A DNA stretch of 30,752 nucleotides from an uncultured Pseudogracilibacillus sp. (GTDB taxonomy: Bacteria; Bacillota; Bacilli; Bacillales; Amphibacillaceae). Positions 1-6,910 of the stretch are shown in pieces (position 1 is the stretch's first letter; every line of letters starts with the position of its first letter). The stretch covers positions 1-30,752 of the forward strand of contig CALGOZ010000105.1 of assembly GCA_937960785.1 (NCBI GenBank). The letters run 5' to 3'. Position numbers and translations under genes: made by a program. A model generated the notes under the pieces. That model did no database searches. It had not been told where the DNA came from and saw only the letters and a list, made by a program, of their open reading frames with translations.

Positions 1-101
1 GTTGTATTTGCACAAAGCTACACGCTGGAAGTCTCTCTTGTGTAAGTTAGCGGTTGTATTTGCACAAAGCTACACGTTGGAAGCCTCTCTTGTGTAAGTT
101 A
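1..101. repeat. Two tandem copies of a 52-bp repeat
   Basis: Copy 1 is at 1-49 and copy 2 at 53-101, with a period of 52. They differ at only two positions (25/77 and 32/84). Each unit contains an imperfect inverted repeat, TTGCACAA then TTGTGTAA (8 pairs including one G-T), separated by about 24 bases. The array starts at the window edge, so more copies may lie outside. The repeat is not found again elsewhere in the window. It lies downstream of the 3' end of sigK and does not look coding. Its family is unknown to me. Confidence 0.85.
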
Positions 102-188
102 AGTAAAGTTTTCGAATAAATTATCTACTACGAGACTCTATTGTATACGTTTAAGTCAATTTATCAGCCTTATTTATCGCTTTCGCTC

Positions 189-896
189 TTATTTTCGTTT
201 ATTTTCTTCTTCATAATAGGCGCGGAATACTTTTAATAATGCTCTCTTCTCTATACGAGAGACATAGCTACGTGAAATACCTAGCATGCTTGCAATTTCC
301 TTTTGGGTTAGCTCTTTTTCATTATTTAATCCGTAACGATAAATTAAGACAGTTTGCTCCCGATCGTCCAAGACAGCGAAATGCTTTTTTAATTTAATTA
401 GTTGCATATTTAACTGGACATATTCCATAATATCTTCATTATCTGCTTCGATTACATCGAATAAACTTATTTCATTGCCTTCATGATCCTGACCAATTGG
501 ACTATGTAGTGAAATATCTTTTCGCTGTTTTCGCAACGTACGTAAAAACATTAAAATTTCATTTTCAATACATCTTGCCGCATAGGTCGCAAGTTTTGTA
601 CCTCTACCGGGTTTATAACTTTCAACACCTTTAATAAGTCCAATCGTTCCAATTGAAATTAAATCTTCAGCTAAATGGTTTTGATGGTTGAATTTTTTTA
701 CAATATGAGCGACGAGGCGTAGATTGTGTTCGATTAATTTATTACGTGCCTCATGGCTTCCTTGACCCATTTGTTCGATATAATAACGTTCCTCTTCTTC
801 AGAAAGAGGTTGGGGGAAGGCGTTGTTTTTTACATAAGAGACAAAGAGTAACGTATCTTTAATTAACTTAGTTAAAACTGTTAAAAATAAAGACAT
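189..896 (-). CDS. sigK: RNA polymerase sporulation sigma factor SigK (pro-sigma-K)
   Basis: Late mother-cell sigma factor that directs spore coat and mother-cell lysis genes. The 235-residue product has sigma-70 region 2 (about residues 51-117) and region 4 with a helix-turn-helix at about 197-218 (motif GISRSYVSRIEKRAL). The first 20 residues are a hydrophobic pro-sequence ending in VS, followed by YVKNNAFPQPLS. The family is cleaved by SpoIVFB at exactly this Ser20-Tyr21 position. The gene is whole; in B. subtilis it is split by the skin element and must be rejoined. The ATG at 894-896 has an AGGAGG ribosome binding site 8 bases upstream. It is convergent with nothing in the window and is separated from the mrp operon by a terminator. 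Confidence 0.96.
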   Translation of the reverse strand: MSLFLTVLTKLIKDTLLFVSYVKNNAFPQPLSEEEERYYIEQMGQGSHEARNKLIEHNLRLVAHIVKKFNHQNHLAEDLISIGTIGLIKGVESYKPGRGTKLATYAARCIENEILMFLRTLRKQRKDISLHSPIGQDHEGNEISLFDVIEADNEDIMEYVQLNMQLIKLKKHFAVLDDREQTVLIYRYGLNNEKELTQKEIASMLGISRSYVSRIEKRALLKVFRAYYEEENKRK

Positions 897-924
897 ATAG
901 CGTGCCTCCTGATGAAAGTTAGTT

Positions 925-953
925 CTATTATGTATCTATATGTCTAAATAGGC
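925..953 (-). promoter_or_regulatory. Candidate SigE-type promoter of sigK
   Basis: On the minus strand a GCCTATTT element (946-953) is followed after 13 bases by CATAATAG (925-932), about 30 bases before the sigK start. The first element resembles the SigE -35 box (7 of 8) and the second shares CATA and one further base with the SigE -10 box. sigK is known to be transcribed by SigE with SpoIIID in B. subtilis. The match is partial, so this is tentative. Confidence 0.35.
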
Positions 954-975
954 GAATTGTGCCTGTCTATATCAA

Positions 976-1015
976 AATAAAAAAATCTACGCCTCAAAAA
1001 CAAGACGTAGATTTT
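976..1015 (-). terminator. Rho-independent terminator of the mrp operon
   Basis: A 10-bp perfect stem (982-991 pairing with 1006-1015, core AATCTACG/CGTAGATT) with a 14-base loop lies directly after the mrpG stop. Read on the minus strand it is followed by a T-rich run. The T-run is on the minus-strand side only, so it ends mrp transcription before sigK. Confidence 0.8.
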
Positions 1016-1019
1016 CATT

Positions 1020-1370
1020 TTAATTATGTTCCTTTAATTTTTCCCGCATATATAATTCGTATTCATCTTCTCGGTGACGTAAATACGGTTTAATTCCACT
1101 TTTATGGGCGGCTCGGGATAACATATGCCCAGCGACCGGTGAAGTTAAAAATATAAACAAAATAGCTAATAACATTTTTCCACTTACGATTTGATGCGAT
1201 CCGTACAGGAAGAAAAAGGCAGCTAGTAAAATGCTAATAATTCCTAAGGTTGGCGCTTTTGTCGCTGCGTGTAATCTCGTATAGACACCCGGAAAACGAA
1301 TCAGACCGAGTGCACTGGAAAAGATAAAAAACGTACCAGCTAAAAGTAAAATGATAATAATGATGTTCAT
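1020..1370 (-). CDS. mrpG: Mrp Na+/H+ antiporter subunit G
   Basis: Small membrane subunit of the Mrp (Mnh/Sha) multisubunit cation/proton antiporter. The product has about three transmembrane segments and the family motif GLIRFPGVYTRLHAATKA near the N-terminus, followed by a charged cytoplasmic tail. The frame is open up to 1433, but the homologous protein starts at MNIIIIILLLAG; the ATG at 1368-1370 gives 116 residues, the usual family length, and begins 7 bases after the mrpF stop. The upstream extension would overlap mrpF by more than 50 bases and has no counterpart in relatives. Last gene of the operon, followed by a terminator. Confidence 0.93.
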   Translation of the reverse strand: MNIIIIILLLAGTFFIFSSALGLIRFPGVYTRLHAATKAPTLGIISILLAAFFFLYGSHQIVSGKMLLAILFIFLTSPVAGHMLSRAAHKSGIKPYLRHREDEYELYMREKLKEHN

Positions 1371-1377
1371 TACAATT

Positions 1378-1689
1378 TTAATCCCGATCTCGATCAATGA
1401 TAACACCCATTTCAATATATTTTGATAAGGCAAGGGTTCCGATAAAGGATAATATCGCGATAAATAAAATTACATCGTTTAATTGAGTTGTTACAAGAAG
1501 GATAGACGAGAGAGCGACCGTCGCCATTAGACAAACTCCAATGACATCTAGCGCTGCTGCTCGGTCAGGGTTTGATGGACCGACAATTACACGATATAAA
1601 AGTAAGACGAGGGTGACAGCTATTCCGACTAAACTAATTAAAGTTGTAATCGTCAAAGCTTTTTCTACAATTGCTAATACTTCTATCAT
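1378..1689 (-). CDS. mrpF: Mrp Na+/H+ antiporter subunit F
   Basis: Small subunit (103 residues, three predicted transmembrane segments) of the Mrp antiporter complex. The motif VGPSNPDRAAALDVIG after the first membrane segment is typical of the MrpF/MnhF family. The start ATG overlaps the mrpE TGA stop in an ATGA arrangement, which points to translational coupling. The protein ends with a short alternating Asp/Arg tail. It would sit in the membrane next to MrpE and MrpG. Confidence 0.94.
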   Translation of the reverse strand: MIEVLAIVEKALTITTLISLVGIAVTLVLLLYRVIVGPSNPDRAAALDVIGVCLMATVALSSILLVTTQLNDVILFIAILSFIGTLALSKYIEMGVIIDRDRD

Positions 1690-2162
1690 CGCGTTACCTC
1701 CATAATTGCTTTTTCAAATGTATTTTTAATCTCATGAATCGATTCTTCTTTATCGTCGATGTCCATCGCATGGATGAAAAATCGTTTTCTGTCATCGGAA
1801 ATTGCTACAGTCAACGTTCCTGGTGTTAGTGTAATTAAATTAGCTAGTAATGTAATTTCCCAATTTTTAGTTACTTCAATCGGCATTTCAAAAATTCCCG
1901 GTTCAAAATCTGGTTTACGACTGTAGACGAGTTTTACGATTGAAATATTCGATAAAATTAATTCGCGAATGAAAATTAACGCTAACACAATAATGCGATA
2001 AATCGGATATAAGTAAAAGCGACTTGGAAAAAAACGATTTAACATAAATAGTAAAGCAGCCCCGATTAAATAGCCGAATAAAAACGATTGAAACGTATAA
2101 GCTTCACTTAAAAACATCCACATAAAGGATATGAATAAATTTACTACGATTTGAAATGCCAT
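1686..2162 (-). CDS. mrpE: Mrp Na+/H+ antiporter subunit E
   Basis: Membrane subunit with two or three N-terminal hydrophobic segments and a C-terminal soluble part. Family landmarks are KNWEITLLANLITLTPGTL and the later HAMDIDD. A GTG at 2171 would add three residues, but the AAAGGAG ribosome binding site lies only one base from that GTG and ten bases from the ATG at 2160-2162. Relatives also begin MAFQI, so I chose the ATG (158 residues). It starts 5 bases after the mrpD stop. MrpE is needed for normal assembly of the complex in Bacillus. Confidence 0.93.
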   Translation of the reverse strand: MAFQIVVNLFISFMWMFLSEAYTFQSFLFGYLIGAALLFMLNRFFPSRFYLYPIYRIIVLALIFIRELILSNISIVKLVYSRKPDFEPGIFEMPIEVTKNWEITLLANLITLTPGTLTVAISDDRKRFFIHAMDIDDKEESIHEIKNTFEKAIMEVTR

Positions 2163-2167
2163 TCGGC

Positions 2168-3643
2168 TCACTCCTTTAAAACCGTATAAATATATTGGTC
2201 AGGGTCTAATAAATAATTCCCAACATCGTTTATGTATGGATAGACGAATTCAGCTCCGACTCCTAAAAAGATTGAAATCGCAAGTAAGAAGGAAACCGGG
2301 CCTATCATTCCTTTTAATGACTTTCGCTTATGAGCAGTATCTTTTTCTCCCCAAAAACCACGAATAAAAATCTTCATAACGGAATATAAGATGAGTAAGC
2401 TCATTAGCAAGGAAATAATTATAACGAGTATTTCACCGTTTTCTGCGGCACCTCGTAATAAAAGTAATTTTCCGATAAATCCACTAAACGGGGGGATTCC
2501 CGCAAGAACAAAGGCGGATAAAAAGACCATCCATCCAAGAGCAGGATAATGATGAATTAGCCCTTGCATCTTGTTTAAATTCGCTGTTCCTGCAACATAG
2601 ACGACGACACCGACAATTAAGAATAGTGTCGCTTTTACAATCATATCATGAAGTAAGTAGTAGACTGATCCACTTAAACCACTTTCGTTAAATAGCCCGA
2701 TTCCTAATAATACGAAACCAATCGATGGAATAACATTATAAGCGACGAGTAGTTTAATGTCGTTTGTCGATAGGGCACCGATGACACCGAAGATCATCGT
2801 CAACATCGCAATTGTAATGAAAAATGGTCCAGTAATATCCTGCTTTCCAACGAAAATTAATGTATACACTCGTAAAATAGCGTAAATTCCAACCTTTGTT
2901 AACAATGCACCGAATAGGGCAGAGACAATCGGATTTGGAACGGTATACGATTTAGGCATCCAAAAATATAAAGGGAAAAGGGCAGCCTTCGTCGCAAAAA
3001 CGAAAAAGAGTACAATTCCAATCGTTGTTAAAATCCCTTGTTGGTTAATCTCTTGCACTCGTTCTGCAATATGGGCCATGTTTACTGTACCGACAACTGC
3101 ATATAAGAATGCTACTGTTGTAACGAAAATAACCGATGAAAACAAGTTAAACAATAAATATTTGAAGGATTCGCGTAATTGTTTTTTCTCTCCACCAAGG
3201 ACGATTAAACCATAAGAAGCCATTAATAAGACTTCGAAAAATACGAATAAATTAAACAAGTCCCCAGTTAAAAAGGCTCCCGATACCCCACTAATTAGAA
3301 AGAACATAAAGGCGTAGAAAAAATATTTTTCTTTACGTTCTGGGACAAGATTTGGAGCGATTAAAGCAATCGCTAAAGTAATCACACTCGTCGTAAGTAT
3401 AATGAGGGTCGCTAAAGAATCTGCAACAAAAATAATTCCGTAAGGCGCAACCCAAGTACCAGTTTCAAGAACGAGCGTGCCAGTTGTAAAGACGATATAT
3501 GTCATATATATAGCGATGATTAAGTTAATTGCCGCCATTAATTTTGCTAAATGGCGGACGAGATTCGTTCGTTTGTTTAAAAACACTAAAAGAATTCCCG
3601 CAAATAACGGGAAAATAATCGGCATAACAGCTAAGTTACTCAT
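2168..3643 (-). CDS. mrpD: Mrp Na+/H+ antiporter subunit D (NuoL/M/N-like)
   Basis: Large proton-channel-like subunit (491 residues, about 14 membrane segments) of the proton-conducting membrane transporter family shared with complex I. Glu137 in the motif NLFVFFEVLLMASYG and Lys219 in FATKAALFPLYFWMPKSY are present; these are the positions known to be essential in MrpD of alkaliphilic Bacillus. The start ATG overlaps the mrpC 3' end by 8 bases. The protein appears full length with its key residues, which argues against the operon being a decayed remnant. Confidence 0.96.
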   Translation of the reverse strand: MSNLAVMPIIFPLFAGILLVFLNKRTNLVRHLAKLMAAINLIIAIYMTYIVFTTGTLVLETGTWVAPYGIIFVADSLATLIILTTSVITLAIALIAPNLVPERKEKYFFYAFMFFLISGVSGAFLTGDLFNLFVFFEVLLMASYGLIVLGGEKKQLRESFKYLLFNLFSSVIFVTTVAFLYAVVGTVNMAHIAERVQEINQQGILTTIGIVLFFVFATKAALFPLYFWMPKSYTVPNPIVSALFGALLTKVGIYAILRVYTLIFVGKQDITGPFFITIAMLTMIFGVIGALSTNDIKLLVAYNVIPSIGFVLLGIGLFNESGLSGSVYYLLHDMIVKATLFLIVGVVVYVAGTANLNKMQGLIHHYPALGWMVFLSAFVLAGIPPFSGFIGKLLLLRGAAENGEILVIIISLLMSLLILYSVMKIFIRGFWGEKDTAHKRKSLKGMIGPVSFLLAISIFLGVGAEFVYPYINDVGNYLLDPDQYIYTVLKE

Positions 3644-3974
3644 TTTCAGTTCCCCTTAATTGCTCCATATTGTCAGTTTTGTTTTCGTTAATTGTTCGAT
3701 AAGCGAGAACGAGAACGACACTCGTAACTCCAAAACTAATAACGATCGACGTTAAAATTAACGCATGAGGTAACGGATCGGTATAATTCGTAATTCCATC
3801 CTGAATAATGGGTGGTTGTCCACGCTTTAACTTTCCCATCGTTAAAATAAATAGGTGGGCGCCATGAGAAATTAAACCGGTTCCGATTGCAATACGAAGT
3901 AACTGTTTTTGCAAGATGTTATATACTCCGGTAGCAAACAATATTCCTCCAAGTATAGAGATAATAAATTCCAT
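3636..3974 (-). CDS. mrpC: Mrp Na+/H+ antiporter subunit C (NuoK-like)
   Basis: Small subunit (112 residues, three membrane segments) homologous to NuoK of complex I. Landmarks are GTGLISHGAHLFILTMG and the DPLPHALILTSIVI segment. The ATG follows the mrpA TAA with no base between them, so its ribosome binding site (a run of six G) lies inside the 3' end of mrpA. In other Bacillaceae mrpB lies between mrpA and mrpC; here it is missing. Confidence 0.95.
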   Translation of the reverse strand: MEFIISILGGILFATGVYNILQKQLLRIAIGTGLISHGAHLFILTMGKLKRGQPPIIQDGITNYTDPLPHALILTSIVISFGVTSVVLVLAYRTINENKTDNMEQLRGTENE

Positions 3975-6308
3975 TTAATTCGCCCCCCGATCATTACGTA
4001 ATTTGATAAGACTATATACCGTTAATCCGGCAATTCCTAAGACAGTAATTTCAAACAATGTATCGATACCCCGCATATCGACTAAGATGACGTTAACGAT
4101 ATTTCGACCACCACTAATTGGGAGGGATGTTTCGATAAAGTATTCAGAAATTTTTTCAAAAGCATTGCTACTAAAGGAAGCAATCCCAACTACTGTCATT
4201 AAAAGTCCGAACCCACTAGCGACGATTAAGTTCAATGTGCGAGTTCGAACTGATTCTGTTCGACGACGTAGTTTTGGAAAATGGTAAAAACAGAGTAAAA
4301 ATAACGTAATCGAAACTGTCTCAATAACTAACTGCGTTAAAGCTAAGTCTGGCGCCCGGTAAAGGACGAATAAAATAGCTACTCCATATCCTGTAATTCC
4401 AAGAATTAGTATAACTGCCACGTTATTTCGCGCAAAAATTGTTGCAATGGCAGCGACTGTGATGGCAAAGACGACGACTAATTCTAACAGAGTAATTGGT
4501 GCTAAATCATCAAACTTAATGACAAATCCATCAGTTAAAAATAAAAACCCAAAGGAAACGATAAAGGTTGTACCTAAAATAATTAACATATAGTTACGTA
4601 ATGAGCCACGCATGTAAAAGTTCGTAATCTTTCGTGGCGTCGTATCAAGCGCATCGATACTCCAATCATATAAACGGTTAAAACTTACCGCACCTGGGAT
4701 ACGGTCATAAATACTATACCAACGCTTCATCGTTATAAATAATAACGTACCTACTAGGACGACAATCAGCGACATGATCAATGGTGTATTAAACCCATGC
4801 CAAAATTGAATTGTCTCAACGGCTGATGTACCGATGACACTCGTTGCTGCATGGGCGATAAACGTGTCGTTAAAAAGGTTCGGAAATAGACCAATTACAA
4901 TCACGCCAAGGGCTAAAACTGCTGGTGATAATAACATACCGAGTGGTGCTTCCTTCGTATCTTTCTTGTAGGTAACCTTTTTATCTTTCTGTTTACCGAA
5001 TACTCCAACAAATAAATAAGTAGAATATACAAACGTAAAGATACTACCAAATACTGCAATGTATGGTACTACTGCTGTTAAAAAGCTACCATAAGCAGTC
5101 GTTGCTTCTAAAGATAAAGTCGATTCAAAGAATAATTCCTTGCTTAAAAAGCCGTTTAAAAACGGTAACGGCACACCAGCCATTGATAAGGTTCCAAAGA
5201 GGGCTAACGTTCCGGCGATTGGCATTAACGTAAATAACTGTCCAAGCCTTCGGATGTCTCGGGTGCCAGTTTGTACATCAACGATTCCTGCTACCATAAA
5301 TAAGCTTCCTTTGAAGGTCGCATGACTTAAAATATGAAACATCGCAGCAAAAATAGCCACTTCCGTACCAAAACCTAGCATCGCCATAATCATTCCGAGT
5401 TGACTTACGGTTGAAAAGGCTAAAATTGCTTTCAAATCCGTTTGGCGAACAGCCATATAGGATGCCCAGACGAGAGTGATAAGCCCAATTGTTGTAACAG
5501 TTGAGAAAAATAATGGACTTAATGATAAAATTGGGAAAAACCGTGCAATTAAAAAGAGACCGGCTTTTACCATCGTTGCTGAGTGTAAATACGCACTAAC
5601 TGGAGTCGGTGCTTCCATCGCATCCGGTAACCAAATATGGAATGGAAATTGGGCTGATTTTGTAAAAGCACCTAATAATATGAAAATTAAAACATAAGGA
5701 AAAAACTTACTTGCGACAATTTGGTCGGCCTGGGCGATCATTTCCTGGATATTACTCGTTCCTGTAATGACGTATAGGAGGATGAAACCACCAAGTAAGC
5801 TCAATCCTCCAAAAATGGTAATTAGCATCGATTTTGTCGCACCATAACGCGACCTTTCCTTAAAATGCCAAAAACCAATTAGCAAGAAAGATGAAACCGA
5901 TGTTAATTCCCAAAATGTATAAAGAGCAAAAATGTTATTTGAAGAAACAATTCCGAGCATTGCAGTCATAAATAAGAGTAAATAGACGTAAAATTGATCT
6001 AAACGCTCAGACCGTTCTAAATAAAAAATAGAATATAAAACGACTAAGGTTCCAATTCCACTAATAAGCAGTACAAATAATAAACTTAATCCATCTAAAT
6101 AAAAATCGAAATTAATATGTAAAGAAGGAATCCAGCGATATGTCTCTGTTACCGGGGAAAAACCACTTCCGACGAATCGAATAAAATATGTAAATATCGC
6201 TAAAGGAATAAATAAAACGATAATCCCCGGATGGATTGTATGTTTCCGTTTACTAATTAACGGAACGAAAAAAGCAAAAATCAATGGTGCTAATACTGCA
6301 AAAATCAT
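3975..6308 (-). CDS. mrpA: Mrp Na+/H+ antiporter subunit A (NuoL-like)
   Basis: Largest Mrp subunit, 777 residues against about 800 in B. subtilis. Order: NuoL-like N-terminal and proton-antiporter core (about 60-430, with Glu134 in YTFWELTSVSSFLL and Lys216 in GAFTKSAQFPFHIWLPDAM), membrane linker, an MbhD-like segment (about 630-700, motif YRAPDLALTQLVIETVS) and an MbhE-like C-terminus (motif NVILVDMRGIDTLFEITVLG). It ends there, as B. subtilis MrpA does; the MrpB domain that is fused on in Gram-negative MrpA forms is not present. The ATG at 6306-6308 has GGAGG 12 bases upstream. First gene of the operon. Confidence 0.96.
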   Translation of the reverse strand: MIFAVLAPLIFAFFVPLISKRKHTIHPGIIVLFIPLAIFTYFIRFVGSGFSPVTETYRWIPSLHINFDFYLDGLSLLFVLLISGIGTLVVLYSIFYLERSERLDQFYVYLLLFMTAMLGIVSSNNIFALYTFWELTSVSSFLLIGFWHFKERSRYGATKSMLITIFGGLSLLGGFILLYVITGTSNIQEMIAQADQIVASKFFPYVLIFILLGAFTKSAQFPFHIWLPDAMEAPTPVSAYLHSATMVKAGLFLIARFFPILSLSPLFFSTVTTIGLITLVWASYMAVRQTDLKAILAFSTVSQLGMIMAMLGFGTEVAIFAAMFHILSHATFKGSLFMVAGIVDVQTGTRDIRRLGQLFTLMPIAGTLALFGTLSMAGVPLPFLNGFLSKELFFESTLSLEATTAYGSFLTAVVPYIAVFGSIFTFVYSTYLFVGVFGKQKDKKVTYKKDTKEAPLGMLLSPAVLALGVIVIGLFPNLFNDTFIAHAATSVIGTSAVETIQFWHGFNTPLIMSLIVVLVGTLLFITMKRWYSIYDRIPGAVSFNRLYDWSIDALDTTPRKITNFYMRGSLRNYMLIILGTTFIVSFGFLFLTDGFVIKFDDLAPITLLELVVVFAITVAAIATIFARNNVAVILILGITGYGVAILFVLYRAPDLALTQLVIETVSITLFLLCFYHFPKLRRRTESVRTRTLNLIVASGFGLLMTVVGIASFSSNAFEKISEYFIETSLPISGGRNIVNVILVDMRGIDTLFEITVLGIAGLTVYSLIKLRNDRGAN

Positions 6309-6351
6309 GACTAGTTATATCCTCCATTCATCGCAACTTTAAACAGTACGT

Positions 6352-6379
6352 TGACATAAAAATGTATATAGTTTATAGT
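6352..6379 (+). promoter_or_regulatory. Strong SigA-like promoter running antisense to sda
   Basis: A perfect TTGACA (6352-6357) is followed after 16 bases by TATAGT (6374-6379), itself 5 of 6 matches to TATAAT. Transcription would start near 6386, run antisense through the whole of sda, and could continue into yqeG 525 bases downstream. Whether it is active cannot be told from sequence alone. Confidence 0.5.
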
Positions 6380-6393
6380 ATAAAGTTTTTGAA
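6365..6393 (-). promoter_or_regulatory. Candidate SigA promoter for the mrp operon
   Basis: On the minus strand TTCAAA (6388-6393) is followed after 17 bases by TATATA (6365-6370), 56 bases before the mrpA start. Each hexamer matches consensus at 4 of 6 positions, so this is weak. It overlaps a stronger promoter-like sequence on the plus strand. The operon could instead be read through from sda. Confidence 0.3.
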
Positions 6394-6425
6394 GGGAAAA
6401 TGAAAGGTTTTTATTATCGCATTCA

Positions 6426-6569
6426 TTATTTTACAGCAGATAATAGCAAATGTTGGATATTCCTCCGATAAATTTCCAGTTCTAAAAGCCTAATGAAACT
6501 TGTATCCAAGCGTAGATGTTTAGCCTCACGATACGTTTTTATTAATATGTGATTCGGCAACGAATTCAT
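6426..6569 (-). CDS. sda: Sda, checkpoint inhibitor of sporulation histidine kinases
   Basis: A 47-codon gene on the minus strand, product beginning MNSLPNHILIKTYREAKHL. It aligns without gaps to B. subtilis Sda over the helical hairpin: ILIKTYREAKHLRLDTSFIR followed by LLELEIYRR. Leu21 and Phe25, the positions known to contact the sporulation kinase KinA, are conserved at identical numbers. Sda blocks KinA/KinB autophosphorylation when replication is disturbed. The ATG at 6567-6569 has AGGAG at a good distance upstream. In B. subtilis sda also lies immediately before yqeG and is divergent from it, and here a DnaA-box cluster lies upstream, as in B. subtilis. No terminator follows, so read-through into mrpA 117 bases downstream is possible. 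Confidence 0.9.
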   Translation of the reverse strand: MNSLPNHILIKTYREAKHLRLDTSFIRLLELEIYRRNIQHLLLSAVK

Positions 6570-6642
6570 TGTCATTCTCCTTTTTAATTGTTTCATGAAT
6601 GTCGCTGGAATATTCTAAATTAAAAGGCTTATTAAAAGCGAC

Positions 6643-6786
6643 TGTGTTTAATTTATCATGAAACGAAAAACCGGACAACCTCTTGAATTGTACACATTTT
6701 ATTCACAAAACGTGTTCATAAGTGGAGGAAAACAATGGGGAGACATTGAAGTTATTGACTTTACCTTGTCGATAACATTATCCACA
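6643..6786. promoter_or_regulatory. DnaA-box cluster between sda and yqeG
   Basis: Two perfect boxes (TTATNCACA) are on the plus strand: TTATTCACA at 6699-6707 and TTATCCACA at 6778-6786. One-mismatch boxes are at 6643-6651 (minus), 6688-6696 (plus), 6713-6721 (minus) and 6767-6775 (minus). A DnaA-binding cluster at the sda/yqeG position is known in B. subtilis and ties sda expression to replication status. The boxes fall inside an open frame at 6658-6870 that has no ribosome binding site and that I do not consider a gene. Confidence 0.75.
6650..6678 (-). promoter_or_regulatory. Candidate sda promoter
   Basis: On the minus strand TTGTCC (6673-6678) is followed after 17 bases by TAAATT (6650-6655), about 80 bases before the sda start. 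Each hexamer matches at 4 of 6 positions. A perfect DnaA box lies 20 bases upstream of the -35, fitting DnaA control of sda. Moderate-to-weak evidence. Confidence 0.4.
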
Positions 6787-6842
6787 ATTTTCGATAAGGA
6801 AGAAATTTGTCGAAAGGTTTTTCCGTTTGTTACCTCTTTTGC

Positions 6843-6871
6843 TATTCATAAATACAATTTACCCTTATAAT
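6843..6871 (+). promoter_or_regulatory. Candidate promoter of the yqeG operon
   Basis: A perfect TATAAT (6866-6871) lies 17 bases after TATTCA (6843-6848) and 39 bases before the yqeG start. The -35 is weak. This is the nearest promoter-like sequence to the yqeG-yqeM operon. Confidence 0.45.
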
Positions 6872-6910
6872 AAGAAGGAGATTAGTTGTCCGATTAAATG
6901 AGGTGAAACA

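Noticed and set aside
1..101. Possible CRISPR array
   Set aside because: The two units are directly tandem with no variable spacers and no cas genes are near.
1371..1433. N-terminal extension of mrpG
   Set aside because: It overlaps mrpF and is absent in relatives; the internal ATG at 1370 gives the normal MrpG.
6658..6870. Open frame of 70 codons on the plus strand before yqeG
   Set aside because: No ribosome binding site, no recognisable family, and it covers the DnaA-box cluster and sda promoter region; most likely a chance frame.
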